This document shows positions 33,940-43,804 of a stretch of DNA of 64,000 bases, in pieces. This stretch comes from Lachnospiraceae bacterium (GTDB taxonomy: Bacteria; Bacillota; Clostridia; Lachnospirales; Lachnospiraceae). The notes beneath the pieces are model-generated. The model saw only the letters and a list, made by a program, of their open reading frames with translations. It ran no database searches and was not told where the DNA came from. Made by a program: the position numbers and the translations under genes. The stretch covers positions 1-64,000 of the forward strand of contig JAFQBM010000024.1 in the NCBI GenBank assembly GCA_017399685.1, in the 5' to 3' direction. The stretch's first letter is position 1; every line of letters starts with the position of its first letter.

Positions 33940-35700
33940 ATGAATACAAAAGAGTATAAGACAAAAGAACTATTAAAGCGTTTTTTGCCCTATTACCGGA
34001 ATCATGTAGGAACCGTTGTGTTGGATTTGTTTTGTGCAGCGCTGACTACAGTGTGTGAATTGATACTTCCTTTGATTATGCGATATATTACGAATACAGG
34101 AATCAAAGATTTGGCTGCATTGTCTGTGAAAACGGTTTTATTGCTGGGAGCTTTGTATTTCGGATTAAGAATCATAGACAGTATCGCAAATTATTATATG
34201 GCGGATGTAGGGCATGTTATGGGTGCCAAAATCGAAACGGTTATGAGGAAGGATGCCTATGCCCATTTACAGAAATTGTCCAATACTTACTATAATAATA
34301 CCAAAGTAGGACAGATTATGGGACGTATCACCAATGATTTATTTGATGTTACGGAGTTTGCCCACCATTGCCCGGAAGAATTTTTTATTGCAGGGATTAA
34401 GGTAATTGCAGGATTTGCGATTCTATCTACCATTAATGTCTGGCTGACCTTGATTATCTTTCTGATTGTGCCAATTATGGTGATTACCTGTATGAAATTA
34501 AACCGGAGAATGAAGAAAGCATTTTCCAAGCAAAGACATCAGATTGGAGAACTGAATGCCAGAATCGAGGACAGTTTGCTAGGTCAGAAAGTGGTAAAGG
34601 CGTTTACCAATGAAGAAATGGAAAATGCCAAGTTTGCAGAGGATAATCAGCAGTTTTTTGAAATAAAAAAAGAAACATACAAGTATATGGCGGCATTTCA
34701 GACCGTTACCAGAATCTTTGATGGAATTATGTATCTGGCTGTTTTAGTTGGCGGTGGTATTTTTATGGTAGAAGGTCTGATACAGCCTGGGGATTTAGTG
34801 GCATATATGCTTTATGTGACTACCTTGATTGCTACCATACGAAGAATCATCGAGTTCGCAGAGCAGTTCCAGCGGGGAATGACCGGAATTGAACGATTCC
34901 TTCAGATTATGGATGCGGATATTGAAATCTTTGATGAAGAGGGAGCAGTGCCTTTAGAAAAAGTAGAAGGAAATATTGAATTTGAAAATGTAAGTTTTGA
35001 ATATCCGGATGACCATAATCAGGTGTTTGAAAATCTGAATCTGTCCATTAAAGCAGGAGAGCGGGTTGCTATCGTGGGGCCTTCCGGTGGCGGAAAAACG
35101 ACTCTTTGCAATCTGCTTCCGAGATTTTATGATATTGATTCCGGCTGCATCCGTTTAGATGGTAAAAATGTGAAAGAATTTACATTGAAAAGTTTAAGAA
35201 AACAGATTGGTGTGGTACAGCAGGATGTGTACCTGTTTTCCGGTACAGTGTATGATAATATCATATATGGAAGACCGGAAGCAACGAGGGAAGAGGTTAT
35301 GGAAGCTGCCAGACTTGCGGGTGCAGATGAATTTATTCAGAAATTAAAAGATGGATATGACACTTACATCGGGGAACGTGGTGTGAAGCTTTCAGGTGGA
35401 CAGAAACAAAGAATCAGCATTGCCAGAGTGTTCTTAAAAAATCCACCGATTCTGATATTAGATGAGGCCACTTCAGCCTTAGACAACGAAAGTGAATTCG
35501 AAGTTGCCAAATCCTTAGCGAAACTTTCCAAAGGAAGAACCACCCTGACCATCGCCCATAGACTTTCCAGTATCCGAAATTCAGATAGAATCCTGGTGCT
35601 GACCGGGGATGGAATCGTGGAAGAAGGAAATCATGAAACGCTGATGGAACAAAGAGGAATCTATTATCAGTTTTATACCATGGCAGACCAGTGGCAGTAG
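33940..35700 (+). CDS. ABC multidrug-type exporter (permease-ATPase fusion)
   Basis: A 586-residue full half-transporter of the MsbA/LmrA type. The six-helix domain covers about residues 20-315; the ATPase domain has Walker A GPSGGGKTT (about 381), LSGGQKQRISIAR (about 485), Walker B ILILDEATSALD (about 505) and H-loop AHRLSSIRNSD. All catalytic residues are intact, so it can work as a homodimer exporting lipids or drugs. GTGAGGT precedes the start. A two-component system follows 45 bases on, possibly on the same transcript. Confidence 0.9.
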   Translation: MNTKEYKTKELLKRFLPYYRNHVGTVVLDLFCAALTTVCELILPLIMRYITNTGIKDLAALSVKTVLLLGALYFGLRIIDSIANYYMADVGHVMGAKIETVMRKDAYAHLQKLSNTYYNNTKVGQIMGRITNDLFDVTEFAHHCPEEFFIAGIKVIAGFAILSTINVWLTLIIFLIVPIMVITCMKLNRRMKKAFSKQRHQIGELNARIEDSLLGQKVVKAFTNEEMENAKFAEDNQQFFEIKKETYKYMAAFQTVTRIFDGIMYLAVLVGGGIFMVEGLIQPGDLVAYMLYVTTLIATIRRIIEFAEQFQRGMTGIERFLQIMDADIEIFDEEGAVPLEKVEGNIEFENVSFEYPDDHNQVFENLNLSIKAGERVAIVGPSGGGKTTLCNLLPRFYDIDSGCIRLDGKNVKEFTLKSLRKQIGVVQQDVYLFSGTVYDNIIYGRPEATREEVMEAARLAGADEFIQKLKDGYDTYIGERGVKLSGGQKQRISIARVFLKNPPILILDEATSALDNESEFEVAKSLAKLSKGRTTLTIAHRLSSIRNSDRILVLTGDGIVEEGNHETLMEQRGIYYQFYTMADQWQ

Positions 35701-35745
35701 ATAGTATAAAAAAAAGTATTTTTCATATAATCGGAGGAAAAGAGA

Positions 35746-36441
35746 ATGCATTATAATTGCCTGGTTGTAGATGATGAGATAGAGTTAGCCAAAATGACTT
35801 GTGAATATTTTCAGTTATTTGATGTTTCCTGTATTTGGGCAGCAACTGCGACAGAGTGCGAAAAAATAATGCAGGAACATACCATAGATATTTTGCTTTT
35901 GGACATTAATCTTCAGGAGGAAAGCGGATTTAACCTATGTAAAAAAATCAGGGAAACTTCTGATATTCCCATTCTTTTTATCAGTGCCAGACAAAGTGAC
36001 GAAGATATTTTAGTAGCATTAAACATTGGTGGAGATGACTATGTGAAAAAACCATATACATTAAGCATTTTACTTGCCAAAGTGAAGGCAATGTTAAAAA
36101 GAGTAGAACGTCAGACCATGAAAGAAACGGAATATTTAGAAAAGAAAGGTTCTGGTTATATCAGGTTAAATGAAGGTACCATGAAGGTATATATGGGAGA
36201 GAAGGAAGTGCAGCTAAAAGCCAAGGAATTCAGATTATTTTCCTGCCTTTTTGAACATAAAAATACCATTGTCACCAAGGAAACACTTTTTAATATGGTT
36301 TGGGGAGATTCCTTTTTTAGTGATGGGACTTTAAATGTACATATTCGAAAACTACGTGAAAAACTAGAAGAAAATCCGAACGAACCGAAATTTATAAAAA
36401 CGGTCTGGGGAACAGGATATATTCTGGAAGTGGAAGAATAA
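35746..36441 (+). CDS. OmpR-family response regulator
   Basis: A 231-residue regulator: receiver domain (residues 1-120) with acidic pocket DDE (about 9-11), phospho-acceptor Asp in ILLLDINLQEE (about 53), FISARQ and VKKPY (Lys about 103); C-terminal winged helix (about 130-231) with LKAKEFRLFSCLFEHKN and the end KTVWGTGYILEVEE. CGGAGGAAAAG precedes it. It is paired with the kinase gene that overlaps its stop. The TTAAGA direct repeats upstream of the Bce-type transporter (37781-37837) are its likely targets. Confidence 0.93.
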   Translation: MHYNCLVVDDEIELAKMTCEYFQLFDVSCIWAATATECEKIMQEHTIDILLLDINLQEESGFNLCKKIRETSDIPILFISARQSDEDILVALNIGGDDYVKKPYTLSILLAKVKAMLKRVERQTMKETEYLEKKGSGYIRLNEGTMKVYMGEKEVQLKAKEFRLFSCLFEHKNTIVTKETLFNMVWGDSFFSDGTLNVHIRKLREKLEENPNEPKFIKTVWGTGYILEVEE

Positions 36442-36464
36442 TGGGTGAAGGTAAAGGAAATGTT

Positions 36465-37700
36465 ATGAAAGTACGTTATATAGCCGGAATTTATACTTTA
36501 ATTATATTCATTGTGGCAGCGAATGTAGTCTTAAAGGTGAAAAAAGAAGAGAATGCTACCATAGATATGGTTCATTTTAATGAGCAATTTAAGCGAATCG
36601 AAGCTGAATTAGAAAAAGGAAATGAGAGAAAAGAGATAGAAAATTCTTATCAATGTGAAATTCTGTATTTAGAGGATGAAGATTACGAAAGCAGGCTTGT
36701 GGAACTGATACAGTCCGGTAGTATGATACTGGATTATTACCGGGATGATGCGATATATGGAAAAATAGCCTGGCAGATAGAAGGGAACGCCTATCAGAAA
36801 CTTCGGAAAGGACTGTTTCAGGAGGTTTTGATTCTATGTGTGATGTTATTGTTTACAGGATATTTCATGTTAGTCATTATTTATTTTAGTTTTATCCGAC
36901 CTTTTAAGAACCTTCAACAGTTCAGTTCCCATGTGGCGAAGGGAAATCTGGACATGCCTTTAAAAATGCAAAGAAATAACTTTTTTGGTGCCTTTACAGA
37001 AAGTTTTGATATCATGAGAGAGGAATTAAAACGTGCCAGAGAAAGCGAATACGCAGCCAATGTCAGTAAAAAAGAACTGGTTGCAGAATTATCCCATGAT
37101 ATCAAAACTCCCGTTGCTACCATAAAGGCAACCTGTGAAGTCATTGAGGTAAAAGAAAAAAATCCGGACATTTTAGAAAAGGTAGCAGTAATTTCAAATA
37201 AGGCAGAAATGATAAATCATCTTGTGGGAAATATGTTTCATGCCACATTAGAAGAATTACAGGCGTTAAAGGTAGAGGTAACGGAAGAAAGTTCCCTTTG
37301 TATAGAAGAAATGTTTTTAGATTTAAAATATTATGGAGAAATGATATTAGAAAATTCCATTCCGGAATGTCTTTTATATATGGATAAGTTAAGACTGGAA
37401 CAGGTAGTGGATAATATCGTAAATAATTCGTTTAAATATGCAAAAACAGCGATTTATGTCTCCTTTGAAGAAAAAGACAATGGAATTTATGTTACCATAA
37501 GAGATAAAGGTCCGGGAGTTCCGGAAGAAGAGTTGATTTTGGTAAAAGAAAAATTCTACCGTGGAAGTAACACCAAAGGAAAATCCGGCTCTGGCTTAGG
37601 ACTTTACCTGGCAGAAAACTTTATGAGTCAGATGCAGGGCGGGATAGATTGCTACAATGAAGACGGATTTGTGACCGTATTATTTTTAAGAAAGGTATAG
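36465..37700 (+). CDS. Sensor histidine kinase
   Basis: A 411-residue membrane kinase. Two membrane helices (about residues 4-22 and 124-148) flank a ~100-residue external domain, then HAMP (FIRPFKNLQQF), HisKA with ELSHDIKTPVATIK (phospho-His about 211), and HATPase with DNIVNNSFKYA (N box), DKGPGVPEEE (G1) and GSGLGLYLAE (G2). The external domain is larger than the loop of intramembrane BceS kinases. ATG 36465 has AAAGGA at six bases; ATG 36441, overlapping the regulator stop, is possible and adds eight residues. It likely senses envelope stress for the downstream transporter. Confidence 0.9.
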   Translation: MKVRYIAGIYTLIIFIVAANVVLKVKKEENATIDMVHFNEQFKRIEAELEKGNERKEIENSYQCEILYLEDEDYESRLVELIQSGSMILDYYRDDAIYGKIAWQIEGNAYQKLRKGLFQEVLILCVMLLFTGYFMLVIIYFSFIRPFKNLQQFSSHVAKGNLDMPLKMQRNNFFGAFTESFDIMREELKRARESEYAANVSKKELVAELSHDIKTPVATIKATCEVIEVKEKNPDILEKVAVISNKAEMINHLVGNMFHATLEELQALKVEVTEESSLCIEEMFLDLKYYGEMILENSIPECLLYMDKLRLEQVVDNIVNNSFKYAKTAIYVSFEEKDNGIYVTIRDKGPGVPEEELILVKEKFYRGSNTKGKSGSGLGLYLAENFMSQMQGGIDCYNEDGFVTVLFLRKV

Positions 37701-37780
37701 AAGTTGTTTTAAACGTTTCAATCCTTATTTTGCAAAACACGTGTTGGTTTTCAGTATGGCAGATTGAGAAATAAAATGAT

Positions 37781-37852
37781 TTAAGATTTAAGAATTAGTT
37801 AAGAAATAAACAAGATTCAGAAAAAGACTTATTAAGAATCAACCACTATAAT
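37781..37852 (+). promoter_or_regulatory. Regulated promoter with TTAAGA direct repeats
   Basis: TTAAGA occurs at 37781, 37788, 37799 and 37832; the 37788 and 37799 copies are 11 bases apart, as expected for an OmpR-family dimer. A TATAAT -10 follows at 37847-37852 without a good -35, typical of an activated promoter. Confidence 0.65.
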
Positions 37853-37887
37853 AAAGGGTGTTAAGAGAAAACATCCTTTTTCTTTTT
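37853..37887 (+). terminator. Hairpin with T run directly after the promoter (terminator or attenuator)
   Basis: AAAGGGTGTT and AACATCCTTT pair (one G-U), then TTCTTTTTG. It begins right at the expected transcription start of the Bce-type operon, so it could attenuate it or end the kinase transcript. Confidence 0.55.
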
Positions 37888-37951
37888 GTATTTTTGAAGA
37901 AGGAAAAAATACATCAAATTAAAAGCTAAAACAAGAAAGGAACGAACCACT

Positions 37952-38707
37952 ATGGAACCATTATTAATTGCAAAAGACCTTTGTAAAACCTTTTCAAACG
38001 GAAGCATACAACAACATGTTTTAAAAAACTTAAACATCGAAGTAAACCCAAAAGATTTTGTGGTCATCATGGGCAGTTCCGGTTCTGGAAAAAGTACCCT
38101 TTTATATGCTCTTTCCGGTATGGACCGTCCTACTTTAGGAAGTATTTCCTATCAGGGCGAAGAAATTTCAAAGTATAACAATGATAAATTAGCCATGTTT
38201 CGAAGAAAAAACTGTGGATTTGTATTCCAACAGAATTATCTAAACGATACTATGAGCGTATTGGATAATATTTTAGTAAGCGGACTTTTAGCAAGCAAAG
38301 AGAAAAAAGCAGTTGCAGATAAGGCGAAAAAATTGCTTCTTCAGGTGGGACTAGAAGAGTCTGTCTTTCATAAATTTCCTGCACAGCTTTCCGGTGGTGA
38401 AAAACAAAGAGTGGCTATGGTAAGAGGAATCATCAACCAGCCGAAGATTTTATTCGCCGATGAACCGACAGGAGCCTTAAACTCCAAGAATACAGAAAAC
38501 GTGCTAAATATCTTAACAGATTTTCATAAAAATGGACAATCCATCGTAATGATAACCCATGATATGAAATCTGCAAGAAGAGGAAATCGTATCTTATATC
38601 TAAGTGATGGTGTGATTATGGGAGAACTAAATTTAGGAGAGTATGTAAGTGGAGACAGGGAACGTCACGAAAAACTGAGTGCATTTCTAAGGGAAATGGG
38701 GTGGTAG
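37952..38707 (+). CDS. Bce-type ABC transporter ATP-binding protein
   Basis: A 251-residue ATPase of the MacB/BceA type: Walker A GSSGSGKST (about residue 40), Q-loop VFQQNYLNDTMSVLDNI, signature LSGGEKQRVAMVRG (about 147), Walker B ILFADEPTGALNSKN (about 166), H-loop ITHDMKSA. It precedes a FtsX-like permease by one base. Bce-type systems protect from peptide antibiotics such as bacitracin or nisin, and are switched on by a linked two-component system, as found here. Confidence 0.92.
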   Translation: MEPLLIAKDLCKTFSNGSIQQHVLKNLNIEVNPKDFVVIMGSSGSGKSTLLYALSGMDRPTLGSISYQGEEISKYNNDKLAMFRRKNCGFVFQQNYLNDTMSVLDNILVSGLLASKEKKAVADKAKKLLLQVGLEESVFHKFPAQLSGGEKQRVAMVRGIINQPKILFADEPTGALNSKNTENVLNILTDFHKNGQSIVMITHDMKSARRGNRILYLSDGVIMGELNLGEYVSGDRERHEKLSAFLREMGW

Positions 38708-38708
38708 T

Positions 38709-41054
38709 ATGTATCGTTTGTTTTTTATTGCAAAGAACAATTTAAAGAAAAAGAAAAGCGATGTGTTTGTATTAATGTGTCTGGTAACCCTTGCAACCAT
38801 GCTTTTATACATCAGTATGACAGTACTTACCAATACAAACAATGTGATTGATAAGGCATATGACAAATATAATACAGCAGATTATTTGTATGTTGCTTAT
38901 GGCACATCACCTGAAAAATATGAGAAAGTATTTCGAGTGCAGGAAGAGGTTACGGAACTGGAATCTGCCTTTTTAGTGAATAATGTAGAGGGGAAATATC
39001 GTGGGGAAAAGGAAAAAGAGGAAGAGCAGTTTGTGTTTTGTATTGGGGCAATAGAGGAAGAACGTAATATCAGCAAGGTTCCTACGGAAAATATGGAAGA
39101 GAGAAAAAAGAATTCCATTATTCTTCCATATTATCTGCAGGTAACAAAGTCCTATGAGATAGGAGAAGCTTTTTATCTTACCATTGGGGAAACAGAATAT
39201 GAATTTGAAATTATGGGATTTGTAGAAGACCCTATGTTTTCCGCTCCTACCAATATAGGTACCTATCGAATCTATATTTCACAGGAATACATGGGGGAAC
39301 TTTTAAAAAACGAAAAACTTGAGTTTTATCAAGGATATGAATTTAAGATGAAGTTAAATGGCAGTCCGGATGAAATAGAAAAGAAATATCTGTCTATTTT
39401 AAGAAGTGAAATCGGAAATACCGGAGATAATTTTGGACTATCCTGGGAATCTATGAAAAATGGAGTATCCCTAATGTCTAACATTGGAATGGGAATCATT
39501 CTGGTATTTGCTGTGTTATTGGTTGTCATTGCCATGATTATTATAAGATTCAGCGTTCGTAATTTTATTGAAGAAAATTTAAGAAACATTGGTATTTTGC
39601 AGGCATCCGGATATACCGCAAAGGAGCTTATCTTAAGTTCACTTTTTGAAATGCTGATGATAATTGTAACCGGTGAAGTATTAGGACTGATACTAGGATT
39701 TGCCTGTGGAGGATTTATCGGAAATATTGAGTCTTTGATGATGGGCTTAACCTGGAATCAGGGATTTGATGTGAAATGTGCAGGTATTACGGTAGTAAGT
39801 ATTTTAGTCATTACCTTATGTATTACTGTTCTGTCTGCAAGAATTTATGGAAAAATCAGTGTATTAGAGGCATTAAGAGGAGGAATTCATACCCATAACT
39901 TTAAGAAAAACCATCTGCCTTTAGAAAAAACTCATCAGCCTTTAGCGTTTGCATTGGGCGAAAAAAGCATATTAAGAGAAAAGTTAAAAAGTATTAGTAT
40001 TTTCGGCATTGTAACAATTTTAAGTATGGCAAGTTGTATGGGATTCTTTTTATACAGTAATTTTGTAACAGATAATAAGGCATTGTTAAAACTTGTTGGA
40101 CTTGAAATAACGGATGTACTGGTGCAAGGGGAAAATCTGGAGAAAATAGGTAGGGAAATTGAGGCATGGGAGGAAGTAGAGTGGGTAAAATATTATAAAT
40201 TTGTGAATATTACCATTGAAAAAGGAGATAAGAAGACTACCATTGCCTGTGATTCATGGGAAAACACAGAAATTCTTGAAAATGAAATGCTAATAAAGGG
40301 AAGAGTGCCAAAATATGAAAACGAAATTGTCGTAACTTCTAAGGTAAGCGAAATATTGGATATACAGGTTGGAGATGTGGTTTATGTTACTGGTGAAGGA
40401 GAAACTTTAGATTATATCGTAGTAGGAATTGACCAGAAAATCAATAACATGGGACGCAAAGCACTGCTTTCTTTTGAAGGCGAGGACAGATTAAATGGTG
40501 CTACGGAAATATCCAATATTTATATTGATGGAAAAGAAGGTTATGGATATAAGGAACTAAATGAGAAAATAGCTTCTTATTATCCGGAAGTTAGCGATAT
40601 CGACTATAGAAAAACTGCCGAATCTTCTATGGAAAGTATTATTATGGCAATGAAAATGATTTGTGTGGTTTTCGTGGTAATTACTGTGGTGGTAGTGTTC
40701 CTTGTGGTAATGCTTCTGATTAAGTCAAAAGTAATCAGGGAATGGAAAAATTATGGACTTTATAAGGCAATCGGATATACTACCGGACAGCTTATCATGC
40801 AGACCGTAATGTCGAATTTACCGATTATGTTTTTAGGAGCAGTGGCAGGAGGAATTCTTTCTATCTACGCTATAAATCCGGTATGTTCTATCTGTCTTGC
40901 GATGGTTGGAATTAAGAAAAGTGAACTTACCGTTCAGGCGGGTTGGATTTTTGTTACCGTAATAGGAATTACCTTGTTGTCCTTTGTCGTAGCGGTGTTG
41001 TATTCTTACAAAGTAAGGAAATTGGAACCTGTGAAAATGCTGGCAGAGGAATGA
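38709..41054 (+). CDS. Bce-type FtsX-like ABC permease
   Basis: A 781-residue permease with two FtsX repeats. Membrane helix 1 lies near residues 17-42, three more at about 255-380, one near 433-453 and three near 645-775. Two large extracellular-type regions separate them: about 45-250 and 455-640. Genuine BceB proteins have ten helices and one large loop; the two-loop layout here is closer to the eight-helix, two-FtsX-domain group. It works with the ATPase at 37952. The peptide ligand is unknown. Confidence 0.88.
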   Translation: MYRLFFIAKNNLKKKKSDVFVLMCLVTLATMLLYISMTVLTNTNNVIDKAYDKYNTADYLYVAYGTSPEKYEKVFRVQEEVTELESAFLVNNVEGKYRGEKEKEEEQFVFCIGAIEEERNISKVPTENMEERKKNSIILPYYLQVTKSYEIGEAFYLTIGETEYEFEIMGFVEDPMFSAPTNIGTYRIYISQEYMGELLKNEKLEFYQGYEFKMKLNGSPDEIEKKYLSILRSEIGNTGDNFGLSWESMKNGVSLMSNIGMGIILVFAVLLVVIAMIIIRFSVRNFIEENLRNIGILQASGYTAKELILSSLFEMLMIIVTGEVLGLILGFACGGFIGNIESLMMGLTWNQGFDVKCAGITVVSILVITLCITVLSARIYGKISVLEALRGGIHTHNFKKNHLPLEKTHQPLAFALGEKSILREKLKSISIFGIVTILSMASCMGFFLYSNFVTDNKALLKLVGLEITDVLVQGENLEKIGREIEAWEEVEWVKYYKFVNITIEKGDKKTTIACDSWENTEILENEMLIKGRVPKYENEIVVTSKVSEILDIQVGDVVYVTGEGETLDYIVVGIDQKINNMGRKALLSFEGEDRLNGATEISNIYIDGKEGYGYKELNEKIASYYPEVSDIDYRKTAESSMESIIMAMKMICVVFVVITVVVVFLVVMLLIKSKVIREWKNYGLYKAIGYTTGQLIMQTVMSNLPIMFLGAVAGGILSIYAINPVCSICLAMVGIKKSELTVQAGWIFVTVIGITLLSFVVAVLYSYKVRKLEPVKMLAEE

Positions 41055-41150
41055 TGAGATTTGACAGTGAACAAAATGTATAGCATGTTGCAAGTATCAG
41101 GATAAAAAACGACGGTTTTGGGAAAATGCAGGTATCATGATGAAAAACGA

Positions 41151-41232
41151 AAAGAATCAGTAGTAAATAAAATGTTACTGTTCACGAGGTACGAGTGTAC
41201 AGTAACAATAAAATGCTGGTTCTTTTTGCTTT
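41151..41232 (+). terminator. Composite terminator containing a palindromic repeat
   Basis: AAAAGAATCAG and CTGGTTCTTTTT can pair and enclose the dispersed palindrome (41174-41206); TTGCTTTTTTC follows. Confidence 0.6.
41174..41206. repeat. Dispersed palindromic repeat, copy 2
   Basis: Arms GTTACTGT and ACAGTAAC with CAC/GTG inside. Same family as 24696 and 51238. Confidence 0.6.
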
Positions 41233-41318
41233 TTTCTTGTTTTCACTTGCAAGGAAAGAAATCTAATGCTATTATTATTTAGTTATGATACAAACAAAAA
41301 TGAAAAGAGAAGAAGCTT

Positions 41319-42803
41319 ATGAAAATAGGATTTGATAACGAAAAATATTTAAAAATACAGTCCGAGTATATCAAAGAACGAATCAATAAATTCGGGGACA
41401 AGCTGTATTTGGAATTTGGTGGAAAATTATTTGATGATTTTCACGCCTCCAGAGTGTTACCAGGTTTTGCACCAGACAGTAAGTTAGAGATGTTATTACA
41501 ACTATCGGAACAGGCAGAAGTAGTCATTGTAATTGGTGCCGAAGATATTGAACGTAATAAAAAACGAGAAGATTTAGGAATTACCTATGATAAAGATGTG
41601 ATTCGTTTAATTGAAGAATACAGAAGCTGTGGCTTATATGTGGGCAGTGTAGTTATTACCATGTATTCCGGACAGGCAGCCGCTGCAGATTTTAAAGAAA
41701 AACTGGAGAAGAAAGGTATTAAGGTATACCGCCATTATGCCATTGAAGGTTATCCTACCAATGTGCCACATATCGTAAGTGACGAAGGGTTTGGAAAGAA
41801 TGATTATATCGAAACCCAAAGACCACTTGTAGTGATAACGGCACCGGGACCTGGAAGCGGAAAGATGGCTACCTGTCTATCTCAGCTTTATCACGATAAT
41901 AAACGTGGTATTAAGGCAGGTTATGCGAAGTTTGAAACTTTCCCTATTTGGAATATACCTTTAAAGCATCCCGTAAATCTTGCCTACGAGGCTGCTACGG
42001 CAGATTTAAATGATGTGAATATGATTGACCCATTCCATCTTGAGGCATATGGGGTAACTACCGTAAATTATAACAGGGATATTGAAATTTTTCCGGTATT
42101 AAATGCTGTGTTTGAAGAAATTTATGGAGAGAACCCATATAAATCTCCTACTGATATGGGTGTAAATATGGCAGGAAACTGTATCATAGATGACACGATA
42201 GTTTCAGAAGCTTCCAGAATGGAAATCATTCGCAGATATTATAAATACCTGAATCAGATGGCACAGGGAGAAAACGTAGAAAGTGAAATCTATAAGATTA
42301 AACTTTTGATGAAGCAGGCTAAGATTACGACAGACGAGAGAAAAGTAACTGTGGCAGCGAAGAAACGGGCAGAAGAACTGGATGTACCGACAGCAGCCAT
42401 TGAACTGGCAGATGGTACTATTATCACTTCTAAGACCACAGAACTTTTGGGAGCATCTGCGGCATTGTTATTAAATGCACTAAAATATCTGGGGGGAATC
42501 AATGAAGATCTTCACTTGATTGCACCAAATGCCTTCGAACCGATTCAGAATTTAAAGACCAGATATCTTGGAAGTAAGAATCCTAGATTACATTCTGATG
42601 AAGTGCTGATTGCTCTTGCCTTATCTGCATTAGAGGATGATAATGCGAAAAAGGCAATGGAACAATTACCAAAGTTATCCGGATGCCAGGTTCATACGTC
42701 AGATATGCTATCTGATGTAGATATTAAGACATTTAAGAAATTAAATGTGGATCTTACCAGCGAACCAATTATTACCAATGCATTGAAAAATGATAATGTA
42801 TAG
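41319..42803 (+). CDS. DUF1846 domain protein
   Basis: A 494-residue cytosolic protein matching the DUF1846 family throughout, starting MKIGFDNEKYLKIQSEYIKE. A P-loop-like TAPGPGSGKMATCLSQLYHD lies near residue 176, and DMGVNMAGNCI and NLKTRYLGSKNPRLHSDEVL are further conserved blocks. The family has a known fold but no proven reaction; nucleotide binding is suggested by the P-loop. AGAGAAG sits upstream. It is monocistronic and has near-standard length. Confidence 0.92.
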   Translation: MKIGFDNEKYLKIQSEYIKERINKFGDKLYLEFGGKLFDDFHASRVLPGFAPDSKLEMLLQLSEQAEVVIVIGAEDIERNKKREDLGITYDKDVIRLIEEYRSCGLYVGSVVITMYSGQAAAADFKEKLEKKGIKVYRHYAIEGYPTNVPHIVSDEGFGKNDYIETQRPLVVITAPGPGSGKMATCLSQLYHDNKRGIKAGYAKFETFPIWNIPLKHPVNLAYEAATADLNDVNMIDPFHLEAYGVTTVNYNRDIEIFPVLNAVFEEIYGENPYKSPTDMGVNMAGNCIIDDTIVSEASRMEIIRRYYKYLNQMAQGENVESEIYKIKLLMKQAKITTDERKVTVAAKKRAEELDVPTAAIELADGTIITSKTTELLGASAALLLNALKYLGGINEDLHLIAPNAFEPIQNLKTRYLGSKNPRLHSDEVLIALALSALEDDNAKKAMEQLPKLSGCQVHTSDMLSDVDIKTFKKLNVDLTSEPIITNALKNDNV

Positions 42804-42893
42804 TAAATGGATAAGAGAAGTATTTGTATGATTGGTGCTGAGTAAAGAGCAATATATAAAGAAGAAGCCTGTCATACAAGCAGTACCATAAAT

Positions 42894-42987
42894 AAAAAAG
42901 GAATATCTGTAAGTTGTTATTTTGGGATGATAAAAGTTGTAAGTACTATAAATACCATAAATAGAATGCAGATAGTCCTTTTTTATA
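42894..42987 (+). terminator. Long hairpin between DUF1846 and HAD genes
   Basis: AAAAAAGGA.TATCTG and CAGATA.TCCTTTTTT pair across about 60 bases; the 3' side ends in TTTTTT. It probably terminates the DUF1846 transcript. Confidence 0.55.
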
Positions 42988-43028
42988 TACTGGAGAATGG
43001 AAATAACATGAAGATAAAGGAGAATGAT

Positions 43029-43736
43029 ATGATAAAAACCATTTTATTTGATTTAGACGGAACTTTATTGCCAATGGATCAGGAGCTTTTTGTAAAGGTT
43101 TATTTTAAATTGTTACTGGAACGATTGATGCCATATGGTTATGAGAAAGACAAATTAATACAAACTATTATGACCGGAATAGAAGCCATGGTAAGAAATG
43201 ACGGAAGTTCGAATAACGAAACGGTTTTCTGGAAGGTGTTTGAAGAAATGATGGGAACAGAATCCTTAGAACACCGACCACTGATTGATGACTTTTATAC
43301 CAATGATTTTAATAAGGCATCTTTTACCTGTCCTAGAAACGAAAAAGTAAAAGGTTATTTTGAACAGGTGAAAGCTATGGGATTTCGGGTAGTTTTGGCT
43401 ACCAATCCGATTTTCCCGGCACCGGCAACGGAAAACAGAATTCGTTGGGCAGGATTAAATCCAGAGGATTTTGAACTTTATACTACTTATGAGAATAGTA
43501 GTTTTTGTAAACCAAATCCCAAATATTATCAGGAGATTTTAGATAAAATCGGATGTAAGGCAGATGAATGCCTGATGGTGGGCAATGATGTAACAGAGGA
43601 TATGGTAGCAGAAACATTAGGAATCAAGGTGTTTTTGCATACGGATGGATTAATTAATAAAGAGGGAAAAGACATTTCAAAGTATCCACAGGGTGGTTTT
43701 GAAGAGTTAATGGATTTTTTTAAAGGAATAAAATAA
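43029..43736 (+). CDS. HAD-superfamily phosphatase
   Basis: A 235-residue hydrolase. Motif I DLDGTLLP starts near residue 8 (nucleophile Asp and acid/base Asp), motif II is VVLATNPIF (Thr), Lys is in FCKPNPKYY, and motif IV is MVGNDVTEDM. The cap region (about 15-95) is helical. ATG 43029 has AAAGGAG at six bases; a longer frame begins far upstream but has no site. Substrate unknown. Confidence 0.88.
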   Translation: MIKTILFDLDGTLLPMDQELFVKVYFKLLLERLMPYGYEKDKLIQTIMTGIEAMVRNDGSSNNETVFWKVFEEMMGTESLEHRPLIDDFYTNDFNKASFTCPRNEKVKGYFEQVKAMGFRVVLATNPIFPAPATENRIRWAGLNPEDFELYTTYENSSFCKPNPKYYQEILDKIGCKADECLMVGNDVTEDMVAETLGIKVFLHTDGLINKEGKDISKYPQGGFEELMDFFKGIK

Positions 43737-43804
43737 AGTTCATGATTGGAATGAAGGGATAGTTTGAATGTTGGTGTAGAGTTACATAGGATAGAAGAAA
43801 AGAG

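Noticed and set aside
41086-41150. Imperfect direct repeat (GCAAGTATCAGGAT and GCAGGTATCATGAT)
   Set aside because: Only two short, diverged copies with no clear function; probably local duplication.
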